Shown: in pieces, positions 9,520-18,966 of the stretch
How positions within the stretch are numbered: the stretch's first letter is position 1
Layout of the letters: each line of letters starts with the position of its first letter
IMG/VR virus record: IMGVR_UViG_3300031857_011362
Coordinates: 60,443-124,442 of that record
Source: a virus
DNA length: 64,000 bases
Reading direction: 5' to 3' (one strand)
Notes under the pieces: model-generated
Seen by the model: only the letters and a program-made list of their open reading frames with translations
Databases searched by the model: none
What the model was told of the DNA's origin: nothing
Program-made: the position numbers and the translations under genes

Positions 9520-10134
9520 ATGCAAATAGACACAGACCATTTACATCATTGGATGAGAGCTATTCGTGGTAGTAAAGATCCTTTAAGAACAATGGATGCG
9601 TTTTGGAACGGTCAAATAAAAAGCAAAGAGTGGTTAATAGATAGTTTAGATTTTGTCATTCGACCCTATATCAATAAAACAGTACTGTCAATAGACATTC
9701 ACGGCGGCTGGGTTGGAGTACTAGCCAGCATGTTGTTTCAAAGTAACCTACACATATCAACTATTCGTAATATAGATATTGACCCTGATTGTCAAGATAT
9801 AGCTCACACTATGAATCAGCTAGAAACTCATGCAGGAAGATTTCGTGCTATTACTGCTGATATGTGTGTAATTAGGTCAGATGCAGATATTGTCATAAAC
9901 ACTAGCTGTGAACATATATCACAAGATGCGTATGAATTATGGTTGTCTGGAATTAGGAACGACAGTTTGATAGTTCTGCAAAGTAATAATTACTCAATAC
10001 CAGAACATGTTCGGATTGCTAATAGCCTGGCAGAATTTAAGAGGCAGGCATGTATAGAAAATATATTATATACCGGTGAACTTGATTTGCCCCTGTATAA
10101 AAGATACATGATTATAGGAAAAAAGTATGTTTAA
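9520..10134 (+). CDS. Probable class I SAM-dependent methyltransferase
   Basis: 204 residues with a Rossmann-like start (VLSIDIHGGWVGVLASML), an acidic residue after strand 2 (RNIDIDPDCQDIA) and a strand-4 region (DADIVINTSCEHIS) that fit a class I methyltransferase fold. The SAM-binding glycine motif is divergent (IHGGW), so activity is uncertain. It overlaps the next gene by eight bases, and an AGGAA within its end serves that gene. Confidence 0.7.
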   Translation: MQIDTDHLHHWMRAIRGSKDPLRTMDAFWNGQIKSKEWLIDSLDFVIRPYINKTVLSIDIHGGWVGVLASMLFQSNLHISTIRNIDIDPDCQDIAHTMNQLETHAGRFRAITADMCVIRSDADIVINTSCEHISQDAYELWLSGIRNDSLIVLQSNNYSIPEHVRIANSLAEFKRQACIENILYTGELDLPLYKRYMIIGKKYV

Positions 10135-11218
10135 ATTCTCTGAGTTAAAAACTTTGCACATAGAGCTAACATCACGTTGTCAAGCTAGTTGCCCTATGTG
10201 TGCAAGAAACTATCATTCGGGACAAGAAAATACAAACTTACCTTTAGATGAAATTTCCGTAGATGATTTCAAAAGTATAGTTAATACAGAAGTGCTTTCT
10301 CAAATAGAATACATTTATTTTTGTGGTAACTACGGAGATCCGATAATATCTAACAACTTATTAGAGATAGTCTCTTATTGCAAAAGTCAGAAAGAAAACA
10401 TCAAGTTAGGAATACACACTAATGGTAGTGCAAGAACACCTGACTGGTGGAGTAAATTAGCAACGATATTGCCAACGGAACACAGTGTGCATTTTGCCTT
10501 AGATGGACTTGCTGACACTCATCACTTATACAGAGTAGGTACTAGCTTTGATAAAATTTTAGAAAATGCTAAGGCATTTATATCTGCAGGTGGACGTGCT
10601 GAATGGGTTTTCTTATCCTTCAAGCATAACGAACATCAAGTTGAAACAGCCAGACAGATGGCAAAAGATTTAGGGTTTGAAAAATTTACTCATAAAGCAA
10701 CTAGTAGATTTTTAGAAAAGCCGTGGTTAGATGTTATGAATGCGCAGGGTGAAGTATTATATAAAATTGAACCACCATCTGAGCATAAGATAACTTTCAT
10801 ACACCCTGATATTATCAAGTCTTATAAAAAGGTAGTCGAGACGGCATCCATCAACTGCAAAGCAATAAATACTAAATCATTGTATATTGATGCATTTAAG
10901 AATTTATGGCCCTGTTGTTGGATAGGAATGATACCGTATACTTATAGTAAGCCTGCAGATATTGTACATGAATATCAAACTGAACAGGCTAATGTTATTA
11001 ATGAACTAGTAACATCTATTGGGGGTTATGATTCAATAGACCTTCTTAAAAATTCAGTGAAGACAATTTTAGAAAACCCTGATTGGTCAACCGTGTGGGA
11101 GAAGTATTGGAATACACATAGTCTAGCAACATGCGCTAAGATATGTGGTACATTCCCAGAAAAAATAATCACACAATATGACGAACAATTTATCAAAGTA
11201 GAATCATTTAATGAGTAA
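10127..11218 (+). CDS. Radical SAM protein with SPASM-like C-terminus
   Basis: 363 residues. The Fe-S motif C-x3-C-x2-C (CQASCPMC) lies at about residues 18-25, followed by a TIM-barrel pattern (YFCGNYGDP in the GGEP position, HTNGSA, FALDG). C-terminal cysteines (NCKA, PCCWIG, CAKICG) suggest an auxiliary cluster. Family enzymes generate a 5'-deoxyadenosyl radical to modify peptides, sugars or other substrates; the substrate here is unknown. It is coupled to the next radical-SAM gene by overlap. Confidence 0.9.
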   Translation: MFKFSELKTLHIELTSRCQASCPMCARNYHSGQENTNLPLDEISVDDFKSIVNTEVLSQIEYIYFCGNYGDPIISNNLLEIVSYCKSQKENIKLGIHTNGSARTPDWWSKLATILPTEHSVHFALDGLADTHHLYRVGTSFDKILENAKAFISAGGRAEWVFLSFKHNEHQVETARQMAKDLGFEKFTHKATSRFLEKPWLDVMNAQGEVLYKIEPPSEHKITFIHPDIIKSYKKVVETASINCKAINTKSLYIDAFKNLWPCCWIGMIPYTYSKPADIVHEYQTEQANVINELVTSIGGYDSIDLLKNSVKTILENPDWSTVWEKYWNTHSLATCAKICGTFPEKIITQYDEQFIKVESFNE

Positions 11219-12623
11219 CATATATTGGCTACAACCAGAAGATAACCTGTTAGGTAAATGGCAACGCAAAGTCGCAGACATATCAGGCAGCAATACCTTT
11301 TGTATCCTGCCCTGGATTCATTTTGCCACACGACCTAACGGCGATATGAGGCTGTGCTGTGGTTCTAATTCTAGTGGTGCAGGGTCAGACCATGAGATTG
11401 GATTAGTAAAGAATGAGGCCGGATCTCCTGCTAACTTTGGCAGCGAGACTCCCATGAGTGCATGGAACAATAGCTATATGCGTTCTGTTAGAACAACAAT
11501 GCTTAACGGTGAGATTCCTAGAAGCTGTACCAAATGCTTTGATGAAGAATCAAACGGTGTGGCTAGCAAGAGAATGTGGGAGTCTGGTACATGGATACAA
11601 GATGGTCTGGATGTTAAAGAACTTATCAAGCAAACAGAAGAAGACGGAACAGTTCCTGAAAAGCTATTATACTTAGACCTAAGATTAGGTCATAACTGTA
11701 ATATCAAATGTATTATGTGTAGCCCGCATGATTCGAGTAGATGGGTACAAGATTACAAAAAAGTGTTTCCTATACTTAAGTCACCTGAAATTAAATCTCA
11801 ACTGAGTTGGAATGAAGAATCATTCAATAACAAGTGGCACGAAAATCCAGACTTTTGGAAAGAGATGTATGCGCAAATCCCTAACTTAAAGCAAGTATAT
11901 TTTGCTGGTGGCGAACCTCTAATGATTAAAGAGCATAAGTTGTTCTTAGAGGAAATTGTTCGTCAAGGTTATGCTGATAAGATTCTAATTAGATACAACT
12001 CTAATGGATTGTTACTAGATGATAGCATTATTAAACTGTGGGAGAAGTTTAGAAAAGTTAAGTTTGCATGTAGTCAGGATATGTTTGGAGACAGAAACCA
12101 CTATATCAGATACCCAACAGAGTGGGACATTGTGGAAGAGAAGCTAGATATACTAGATAACACACAGGACAACATTGAAGTAAGCATTGCTACCGCGATA
12201 CAAATTTTAAACGTCAAGAAACTACCCGAGTTTGCTAAGTGGAAGATTCAAAAGAATTTTAAGAAAATAAACAAAGCAACTGTCATGGACGAGTCTGATG
12301 CAGGTGGTGGAATCTTTAACATGCATTTTGTTTATATCCCCACGTTTCTAAGTGTCAAAATATTGCCCGAAAAAGACAAGCAAGAAGTAAGAGAAATCTA
12401 CTCAGAGTTTAAGACTTGGCTGTGGGATAACTATAGACAAGACGATAACTTTTGGCATCATAACCCATATGGATGGAAACGTTGGCAAGCTGTATTGGAT
12501 TTTATGGACAGTGAAGACCATACTCATTTACTGCCGGCGTTCAAAGAGTATATAGAGACTATGGACAGTGTTAGGGGGAATAGTTTCAAAGAAACGTTCC
12601 CTGAGTTAAGTCACTTGATTTAA
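11211..12623 (+). CDS. Twitch-domain radical SAM protein
   Basis: 470 residues. An N-terminal cysteine module (FCILPWIHFATRPNGDMRLCCG, then SCTKC) resembles a twitch/SPASM auxiliary cluster placed before the radical-SAM core. The core motif CNIKCIMC is near residue 160, with FAGGEPLM and SNGLLL downstream. This arrangement also occurs in large cyanophages. The 3' end overlaps the convergent gene by 18 bases. The homologue 13501-14805 has the same architecture. Confidence 0.9.
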   Translation: MSNIYWLQPEDNLLGKWQRKVADISGSNTFCILPWIHFATRPNGDMRLCCGSNSSGAGSDHEIGLVKNEAGSPANFGSETPMSAWNNSYMRSVRTTMLNGEIPRSCTKCFDEESNGVASKRMWESGTWIQDGLDVKELIKQTEEDGTVPEKLLYLDLRLGHNCNIKCIMCSPHDSSRWVQDYKKVFPILKSPEIKSQLSWNEESFNNKWHENPDFWKEMYAQIPNLKQVYFAGGEPLMIKEHKLFLEEIVRQGYADKILIRYNSNGLLLDDSIIKLWEKFRKVKFACSQDMFGDRNHYIRYPTEWDIVEEKLDILDNTQDNIEVSIATAIQILNVKKLPEFAKWKIQKNFKKINKATVMDESDAGGGIFNMHFVYIPTFLSVKILPEKDKQEVREIYSEFKTWLWDNYRQDDNFWHHNPYGWKRWQAVLDFMDSEDHTHLLPAFKEYIETMDSVRGNSFKETFPELSHLI

Positions 12624-13508
12624 CTTTGTCAATGGTATATCTGCCGCGCACGTACAGTAATTCCTATCACAGATAACGGGCCCGGTGGGTATAACGAACG
12701 AGTTGGTATATATATTTCCTAATGTTCCACCAACTCTACACGTAGCCCGATGTACGTCACCGTCCCAGTTAATCATTAAACTTTCTAATCCTGCATTGCA
12801 ATGCCAACCTTTATATTGATTTAAATGCTTTTTAATCACATCATTGGCATGCATCATTAGTTCACGGTCCTTGTATATCAATACAGTATTAGGTTCTACT
12901 GTACTACTCTTACTCAGTATCCAATCTAAGTCGTTTTGGTCATACTTCATATCATCAAACAAATCGTGGTCACCTTCAGTCCAACGTATCCTACGTATAC
13001 CGTGATTAATAGTATGGTGCTCTAATAAGCCCGCCGCCGTCTTTACTTCTCGCATATGATTATGATGAGCCATAACATTAACTAACACGTGAGTGTGCAT
13101 AACAGTTTCATGGACAGCTTTGATAGTGTATAATACATTTAACCAATCATATTCAAAGTGTAGTGAGAACACCCATTGGTCTACTTGCTGAGATGTATAC
13201 CAGCTATCCTTTCTAGTTCCATTAGTAGTAATACTAAGCCAAAAGCCCTTACTCTTAATATATGCTATGAGTTCTTCTATACGAGGATGTACGCATGGTT
13301 CACCACCAGTTAAACTTAAGCGAATAGGTTTTTCTAAGTCACATAATCTATCTACAGTTGCCTTAAGTAGTTCAATATCGGTATGGGGACTAGAATTATC
13401 GTGTATAACTGACGGACAATAACTACAGTCATAGTTACAGCGTTTCCCTATGTTCCATTCAATCTTAATACTGTCCTGATGATTCCATCGACTTTTAACT
13501 TTATGCAT
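12606..13508 (-). CDS. Radical SAM protein, SPASM type
   Basis: 300 residues. CNYDCSYC near residue 24 binds the radical-SAM cluster, with SLTGGEP and TTNGT downstream. C-terminal cysteines (WHCNAGLESLMINWDGDVHRATC, then CDRNYCTCA) match a SPASM auxiliary-cluster domain of the type found in peptide-modifying enzymes. It is read from the opposite strand to the preceding pair and overlaps the upstream twitch gene by eight bases, forming a three-gene operon with the PP-loop gene. Confidence 0.9.
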   Translation of the reverse strand: MHKVKSRWNHQDSIKIEWNIGKRCNYDCSYCPSVIHDNSSPHTDIELLKATVDRLCDLEKPIRLSLTGGEPCVHPRIEELIAYIKSKGFWLSITTNGTRKDSWYTSQQVDQWVFSLHFEYDWLNVLYTIKAVHETVMHTHVLVNVMAHHNHMREVKTAAGLLEHHTINHGIRRIRWTEGDHDLFDDMKYDQNDLDWILSKSSTVEPNTVLIYKDRELMMHANDVIKKHLNQYKGWHCNAGLESLMINWDGDVHRATCRVGGTLGNIYTNSFVIPTGPVICDRNYCTCAADIPLTKLNQVT

Positions 13509-14805
13509 AGGGCTTAAACTCTGGAATCACTGTTAATAAACTTTGGTTACGACTACTATCTAGTTCATAGTTAAATGATAAAAAATCTTGCCACAAGTGA
13601 TGTTGATCCTTTGCACGTAAGTAATTGATATTGTCTTTTATCTGTTGCTGTGTTACCTTTTCTAGTATGGGGTGCTTAACAACATTACTAAATGTGTGGA
13701 CTTTTTTACTGACTGTTTCAAGACGTTGTATAGCTAATTCTTTGAGTTCATGTGGTAACACTTGTGCTGAAAGACAATTGGGATAGCTGACACGATGACT
13801 ATAGAACACAATATTCATCTTATTGATAAAATAGTCAATGCATTCAGCTGCCTGCAGTATATTACCTGCTTGTGCTGTAAACGCACCCACTACACGACTT
13901 ACATTGGTTATTGTTTGAATTTCTTTTATATTTCTTTCTACCTCAGTAAAGTCACCGTTGCCTCTTATGTAGTCATACACATCGTTGATTCCATCTAGAC
14001 TAACATTAACTGCAATGCTTCTAAAGTGTGGCCAATAATCATGTATTGTGCGTCCCTTACTGATACCAAGTGTGGTCCCGTTAGTAGCATATTTGAGTTC
14101 AATGTTTTTACCATATGGTTTTAACATGTCTAGTATCTTATAATGTTGCGGGTCCATTAATGGCTCACCACCTGCAAATTCTACTCGCCTAAAGTGTGGT
14201 AGTAATTTTTCAAAGCTAGCCCACCAGTTGTCAGTGTCATCAAATGCACCTATATACTTGCCGGGCTTGTTTACCAATGATTCAATTGTGGGTACTAAAA
14301 AGTTATTTTCTTTTTTATAAAAGGGTACAACTTTATCCCAATCCGTCCAATTAGTGCTATCTAATGGATTGCACATGCGACATTTCAAGTTGCATAGATT
14401 GTTAAGTTTAATTTCCATCGTAGGAAATGTGAAGGGCAGTATTTCTTGTAGAGGCGTATCTGGATACAAGTTGATTCGTGCTTCGGGAATGACTCCATTA
14501 ATATGTCGCTGACGTAGACTTTCTACGCCCTGATCTTCTAAATCAAAGCAAGGCTTGCATACCTCAGGACGTTCTCCACACAGTACTTGCCTACGAACAA
14601 GTTGCATTGTATCATTATTCCAAATTTCTTCTAGTGTGTTATCTGCTATATTACCAATTGGTGCACTACGACAACAGACTTTAACTGCCCCATCTTCACG
14701 TGTAGCTAGCCCGGTAAAAGGATGCATACAAAACGTTTTACTTTGATTGTTCAATTGCCCACTCTCTTTCCTTACACCAAAAACATGTATTACACAACGG
14801 AACAT
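13501..14805 (-). CDS. Twitch-domain radical SAM protein
   Basis: 434 residues with an N-terminal auxiliary cysteine module (FCMHPFTGLATREDGAVKVCC, VCKPC) and a radical-SAM core (CNLKCRMC, FAGGEPLMD, ATNGT). It has the same layout as 11211-12623. The start is uncertain: ATG 14805 has an AGGA site five bases upstream but overlaps the PP-loop gene by 68 bases, while TTG 14754 has AAGGAAAG upstream and overlaps by only 17. The domain begins after either start. Confidence 0.88.
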   Translation of the reverse strand: MFRCVIHVFGVRKESGQLNNQSKTFCMHPFTGLATREDGAVKVCCRSAPIGNIADNTLEEIWNNDTMQLVRRQVLCGERPEVCKPCFDLEDQGVESLRQRHINGVIPEARINLYPDTPLQEILPFTFPTMEIKLNNLCNLKCRMCNPLDSTNWTDWDKVVPFYKKENNFLVPTIESLVNKPGKYIGAFDDTDNWWASFEKLLPHFRRVEFAGGEPLMDPQHYKILDMLKPYGKNIELKYATNGTTLGISKGRTIHDYWPHFRSIAVNVSLDGINDVYDYIRGNGDFTEVERNIKEIQTITNVSRVVGAFTAQAGNILQAAECIDYFINKMNIVFYSHRVSYPNCLSAQVLPHELKELAIQRLETVSKKVHTFSNVVKHPILEKVTQQQIKDNINYLRAKDQHHLWQDFLSFNYELDSSRNQSLLTVIPEFKPYA

Positions 14806-15439
14806 ATTGTCCTGTTATGTAATTTTTATAATTTAAATCGTCAAACACGCCTTCACAACTTCTAGTTAGTTCAAACAGTTCTAGTAAGTTTTGCTTTCTA
14901 TACTCAGTTAGTATTTCTTTCTTTTCTAAGAATCTAAAAGGATGAATGGCAAGTTTACCCATATGAGTAGTATACTCTAAATGCTTATTGTACTCCGTGG
15001 GGTCAATGTCTCTAGTATGCATCCCGTCAAATTCTACAGCTTTTGGATTTCGTGTCACCGCGTTATAATATACGTCAATGTCATGTGAATAGCATATGTA
15101 TTCAGCAAAAGAACGTAACTCAATATTATCGCCGCTGACTGTCTTTCCATATTCGTCAGTTAGAGTGGGTCCTAAGGCTCCCCACTCCATTTCTGGCGGG
15201 ATAAAGTTTTCATGCCTAAACATCTTAACGTTAGGAAACTTAATCTGTAACCAATTATATATACCAAGAGCATCATTTCTTTGCCAGGGCTTTGTTTTCC
15301 AGCATCTGACATGTGATATTATATGTAGTTCTTGATTGGTTATTTGCTGACATATGAGAAATGCTAGCAATGCACTATCGGCACCACCACTTAGACTAAT
15401 AGATATCTTGTTCCAACTATTATCAAAGTGAATATTCAT
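14738..15439 (-). CDS. PP-loop ATPase with QueC-like cysteine cluster
   Basis: 233 residues. SISLSGGADSALLAF is the N-type ATP-pyrophosphatase PP-loop. The C-terminus has C-x(n)-C-x2-C-x2-C (SCEG...LCNTCFWCKER), the zinc-site layout of QueC, which makes 7-cyano-7-deazaguanine. No QueD, QueE or QueF is recognised nearby, so it may act on another substrate. It is the promoter-proximal gene of a minus-strand operon whose start is set by a TATAAATA-like element. Confidence 0.8.
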   Translation of the reverse strand: MNIHFDNSWNKISISLSGGADSALLAFLICQQITNQELHIISHVRCWKTKPWQRNDALGIYNWLQIKFPNVKMFRHENFIPPEMEWGALGPTLTDEYGKTVSGDNIELRSFAEYICYSHDIDVYYNAVTRNPKAVEFDGMHTRDIDPTEYNKHLEYTTHMGKLAIHPFRFLEKKEILTEYRKQNLLELFELTRSCEGVFDDLNYKNYITGQYVPLCNTCFWCKEREWAIEQSK

Positions 15440-15478
15440 GTATATATTTATTAGCTACCTTACAGTCTTATAAATAAT
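15440..15478. promoter_or_regulatory. Divergent late-promoter node 1
   Basis: The 39-base gap between divergent genes holds AATAAATA on the minus strand (15452-15445), five bases before ATG 15439, and TATAAATA on the plus strand (15469-15476), five bases before ATG 15482. Neither gene has a Shine-Dalgarno site. The spacing predicts transcription starting at or next to each ATG. Confidence 0.7.
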
Positions 15479-15481
15479 ATG

Positions 15482-16165
15482 ATGCTTAAAGAATTAAATC
15501 ACACTGTACCAAAAGATATTCTAGATAAAGCCATGGCAGAATTTTCTTATAGTGACTTTAAGACACCTATTAATGAGCCCACTGGTAACTTTTTCTATAG
15601 TCCATGGACTATTAGACCAGAGTTTAAAGATACTGTATGGGAATATATCTTACAAACTCTGCCCTATTCAATTGGGGAAGCAAGATTAATAAACTTAAAA
15701 TACGGAACATGCTATCAAAGTCATGCTGATATAGATGATAGATATCATTTAAACATACAGGGTGACATTTCTGCACTGATTAATTTAGAGACAAACACAA
15801 TGTATCCTGTAACTACAGATGGTAAATGGTACGAAATGGATGCGTCAAATAGACACAGCGCCGCAAACTTTGGATATGTAGAAAGAATACAGTTGGTAGT
15901 TAGAAAGCTGTTAAACAAGAATGATATATCAAATCCAACAATGATTGTTATAAAGAGTAAAACGGATAATGAATTTAGCAATAGATTTCTATTCGATAAT
16001 CAGATAAGCGGAGTTCTCAACAGCTACAACAAAAACAATATTATTACAGATTTCAATCCTACTAGCAAAGAAGTCAGACTCTGTATTAATTCAGATTACA
16101 TTAGTGAATTAGAATCTAAAATGTCTGAAAACTTCTATATAGAACATATCAAGGAACAACAATGA
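15482..16165 (+). CDS. Probable 2-oxoglutarate/Fe(II) oxygenase (Asp/Asn hydroxylase-like)
   Basis: About 227 residues. HADID supplies the H-x-D iron ligands near residue 110, and NRHSAANFGYVERIQLVVR supplies the distal His and the Arg that usually binds 2-oxoglutarate, as in aspartyl/asparaginyl beta-hydroxylase-like proteins. The C-terminal 80 residues are an extra domain with no assignment. ATG 15479 is also possible, but ATG 15482 fits the promoter spacing. It overlaps the next start by ATGA. Confidence 0.78.
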   Translation: MLKELNHTVPKDILDKAMAEFSYSDFKTPINEPTGNFFYSPWTIRPEFKDTVWEYILQTLPYSIGEARLINLKYGTCYQSHADIDDRYHLNIQGDISALINLETNTMYPVTTDGKWYEMDASNRHSAANFGYVERIQLVVRKLLNKNDISNPTMIVIKSKTDNEFSNRFLFDNQISGVLNSYNKNNIITDFNPTSKEVRLCINSDYISELESKMSENFYIEHIKEQQ

Positions 16166-16854
16166 TTAACAATACCGGATGGGAATATATTTACAAATTA
16201 ACGAACGGCTACCCCTGTTCTACTAATGTACTATATACTCCTACTACGAATGCACAACGTGACCGAATGTGTATGCACTTTTCCACATATTCTCCTGAAT
16301 ATATGACTGGTAGTTGCGTACCACGATCAGATGAGCTTATGGACTCATTCTTTCAACGTGAATTAAAGTATTTAAGTCTATTTCAGGGTCAAGCCTGGTG
16401 TCCTGAAATATATGAAGTTGATGCAACTGAGAGAAAGATTCTAGTAGAGTTTAATGGCGAAAGTTTAAACTGGCCTGTATATACTGAGGGTAGAGATTTA
16501 AATCATGAATTCCCGTCATGGAAAGAAGACTTGTACAATATTATTAAAAGTATTCATGATTTGGGTTATCATAAGGCATCTATATATCCCCATTGCTTCT
16601 TCTATACAAAGACTAACCAGCTTAAAATGGTAGACTATTATGCAACATTAGATAAAAATGACACAAGAATGCATAAAAGCCTTATTGAGCCAATCATTGG
16701 TGTAGATAGTCAGCAACGTTTTATAGAAGTTAAAGACGGTGATTACTATGAAATGGCAGATCACTTTAAGAATTCAATGAAGACTTGGATTAAATGGCCG
16801 GACGATCCTTTACCAGAATTCTATGATAGAATTATTCAAGGAATTTCAACATGA
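16162..16854 (+). CDS. Kinase-like protein A, probably catalytically altered
   Basis: 230 residues, a paralogue of 22336-23019. A helix (FQRELKYLSLF) and strands (KILVEFNGESLNW) precede a segment shaped like a kinase catalytic loop (HDLGYHKASIYPHCFFY...LKMVDYYA). The Asp of the HxD motif is replaced (H-K-A), while an Asp in the DFG position (VDY) remains. It may be a degenerate small-molecule kinase or a binding protein. It sits between two oxygenase genes with ATGA overlaps. Confidence 0.7.
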   Translation: MINNTGWEYIYKLTNGYPCSTNVLYTPTTNAQRDRMCMHFSTYSPEYMTGSCVPRSDELMDSFFQRELKYLSLFQGQAWCPEIYEVDATERKILVEFNGESLNWPVYTEGRDLNHEFPSWKEDLYNIIKSIHDLGYHKASIYPHCFFYTKTNQLKMVDYYATLDKNDTRMHKSLIEPIIGVDSQQRFIEVKDGDYYEMADHFKNSMKTWIKWPDDPLPEFYDRIIQGIST

Positions 16855-17402
16855 CACCAGTTAATGCAGAATATATAACAGTCGATGTACCCTTTGACTG
16901 GGCTAGTATATTAGACAGTTTAAAAGATAAAGAGGGTGTTGACATAACACCTGATCCTAGCATTTGGAGAATGGAAGTTCCTGCATACACTGAGATATTA
17001 AATATCTGGAAAGATGCAAATTACAAACTTGATTCTGTCAAATGGACTAACTATTACCCGGGCGAACATTACGATACGGGCGATATTGACGAAACACTAT
17101 GTAAGATACTTAATGTACAATTAAGACGTAGTTGGATAAGTAGAATTGATCCGGGTTATTCAGCACCCTGGCATTGGGATGTTGAAGATGACCCGGAAGA
17201 AGTGGGTGATGCACTACGATATACTGTATTCTTGGGAGACGCTAAATTAGGACATATCTTTATATTAGGTGAAGAAGATTACTTTTTCAATGTTAAACAC
17301 GGAACAATGATTAAGTGGAATAGATATGATGAGTGGCATATAGGAATGAATGCAGGATTAGTTCCTAAATATATGTATCACCTTAAAGCTAAACGTCTTT
17401 AA
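16851..17402 (+). CDS. Probable 2-oxoglutarate/Fe(II) oxygenase
   Basis: 183 residues. APWHWDVED gives the H-x-D pair, followed by LRYTVFL, HIFILG and a distal EWHIGMN His, in the order expected for a cupin-fold Fe(II) oxygenase. It belongs to a plus-strand operon with 15482-16165 and 16162-16854. The 3' end overlaps the convergent gene by 14 bases. Confidence 0.8.
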   Translation: MTPVNAEYITVDVPFDWASILDSLKDKEGVDITPDPSIWRMEVPAYTEILNIWKDANYKLDSVKWTNYYPGEHYDTGDIDETLCKILNVQLRRSWISRIDPGYSAPWHWDVEDDPEEVGDALRYTVFLGDAKLGHIFILGEEDYFFNVKHGTMIKWNRYDEWHIGMNAGLVPKYMYHLKAKRL

Positions 17403-17940
17403 GCATTCTCCACTTGCTTAATCTATTGTTATTTACTTTATCTACATAAATTAAAGGTATATCAATATTAGACTCAATGATGAATTTAATTGTTTCAACA
17501 ATATCATCGGGGTCTATTTTGACATCTTCTTCTACTCCAAATCTTTGAAACCCGCTGGTTATTAAGTGTGTAGTTTTTATATGTTCGCTAGCTAATTCTA
17601 AGCTAGCATTTCTTATAGACAGTTTTTCATTACCAGTCACTGGATCAAGGTGTTTCCACTCGTCAAATTCTAATATAGTTCCTATACTAATGATATGTCC
17701 GTTGTCTAATATACTAGCAACATCACGTAATGCTCTTTCTTGAAACCCCAATTCAATCTGTGAATGATTAATAAACACATTAAATTCTTTAACTATATTA
17801 AGAAATCTATTATATCCTTCAACTGTTTTTAAATCATACCCCGTAGTTCTACTGATAAACACTGTGTCAGGGTAATACTTCAACAAACTTTTAGTGATGC
17901 CACCGTGATTAGGATCACCTGTGCATATAATCTTAGTCAT
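17389..17940 (-). CDS. Short-chain-dehydrogenase-like Rossmann protein
   Basis: 183 residues. The N-terminus IICTGDPNHGGITKSLL resembles the TGxxxGxG nucleotide-binding turn of short-chain dehydrogenases, and VFINHSQ and GHIISIGT fit the following strands. The YxxxK catalytic pair is not obvious (NEKLSIRNAS at that place). It may be an oxidoreductase for a sugar or small molecule. It is the last gene of a minus-strand operon beginning at 22293. Confidence 0.65.
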   Translation of the reverse strand: MTKIICTGDPNHGGITKSLLKYYPDTVFISRTTGYDLKTVEGYNRFLNIVKEFNVFINHSQIELGFQERALRDVASILDNGHIISIGTILEFDEWKHLDPVTGNEKLSIRNASLELASEHIKTTHLITSGFQRFGVEEDVKIDPDDIVETIKFIIESNIDIPLIYVDKVNNNRLSKWRMLKDV

Positions 17941-18457
17941 ATAATGTAATTTGCAAGGTATATCTTACTGTATAGCTAATGTTAACACACCCGTGAATGC
18001 ATTCAGGGTCACTCCATTCAAAGATATCACCTGCTTTATAGTTAGTTGCTAGAAAGTCATCAAACATGAATATATGCCCGGGTACATAGTCTTGTAAAAA
18101 CATAGAATAACGTACAGGGTTCTTTACGCCTATTAAATGAGGATCAATGTGCATAGTTTGCATTTGTCCGGGTAATAATTTGATAAACCACCAGTGCATA
18201 TGAGTTCTAGACTCGGGTACTATAGGCATAGTAACCGGGAAGTCTTGCATATCTTTGCTTCTAGAATTAAATTGTTGGAAATACGGAGTGCTAGTTTCAA
18301 AGAAAGGTCTAGCAGTTTCTCTGAATATATCTAGTGTTGGGTGCCCCGTCCATCTTTCAGGTTGCCATACGGGAATTGTATCACCCTTTTTATCTGCTAG
18401 ATGATTCATTAAATCACTGGTTATCCAGGCTTTATCATTGTTAACGTAATTGAACAT
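17933..18457 (-). CDS. Probable 2-oxoglutarate/Fe(II) oxygenase
   Basis: 174 residues. TMHIDPH carries H-x-D, HIFMFDD and AGDIFEW lead to the distal His in ECIHGCVNIS, and YTVRYTLQI supplies an Arg. It is closely similar in layout to the adjacent 18457-18966, indicating a tandem duplication. It overlaps its neighbours by one to eight bases. Confidence 0.8.
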   Translation of the reverse strand: MFNYVNNDKAWITSDLMNHLADKKGDTIPVWQPERWTGHPTLDIFRETARPFFETSTPYFQQFNSRSKDMQDFPVTMPIVPESRTHMHWWFIKLLPGQMQTMHIDPHLIGVKNPVRYSMFLQDYVPGHIFMFDDFLATNYKAGDIFEWSDPECIHGCVNISYTVRYTLQITLYD

Positions 18458-18966
18458 TATGTGTAATATTGAAAATTTAGTGTATAGCGTGGAATGCCCA
18501 TACTTATATTAAATGCACCATGACGGTCGGACTCGTTAGTATACTCAAACACATCGCCCGCTTTATAGTCTTTGATAAAATCATGTTCTATGATAAAAAT
18601 ATGTCCTTCAACATAGTCTTGTAACGGCATCCAAAATCGTCTAACAGTCATATCTGCTAAGTGATTCTGCGGTGCATGGTCTTTGTGAAACGGTATGAAA
18701 TTGCCACAACCCATCTTAACAAACCACCAATCAGTGTGTTCACTTAGACCTAGTGGTGGTGTTAGTTTAAACGGAAAGCTACGACTCTCATAACTCTCCC
18801 AAAAGGTATCTTCTAGTTTATATCCATAACCTCTTAGCTTATCTAGTGGATTACCAGATCCATACTCTTTTGGATCAATTCTAGGATGTTTCTCTCCGTT
18901 GTTATTACTTAGATAGTCTATCCACTGTGGATTAATCCAATCTTTAAAATTTCCTATATATTCCAT
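18457..18966 (-). CDS. Probable 2-oxoglutarate/Fe(II) oxygenase
   Basis: 169 residues. PFHKDHA has H-x-D, then LQDYVEGHIF, AGDVFEY, the distal His of DRHGAFNIS and the Arg of PRYTLNF. The LQDYV-GHIF and AGD-FE strings are shared with 17933-18457, so the pair arose by duplication. TAATG-type one-base overlaps link it to both neighbours. Confidence 0.8.
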   Translation of the reverse strand: MEYIGNFKDWINPQWIDYLSNNNGEKHPRIDPKEYGSGNPLDKLRGYGYKLEDTFWESYESRSFPFKLTPPLGLSEHTDWWFVKMGCGNFIPFHKDHAPQNHLADMTVRRFWMPLQDYVEGHIFIIEHDFIKDYKAGDVFEYTNESDRHGAFNISMGIPRYTLNFQYYT

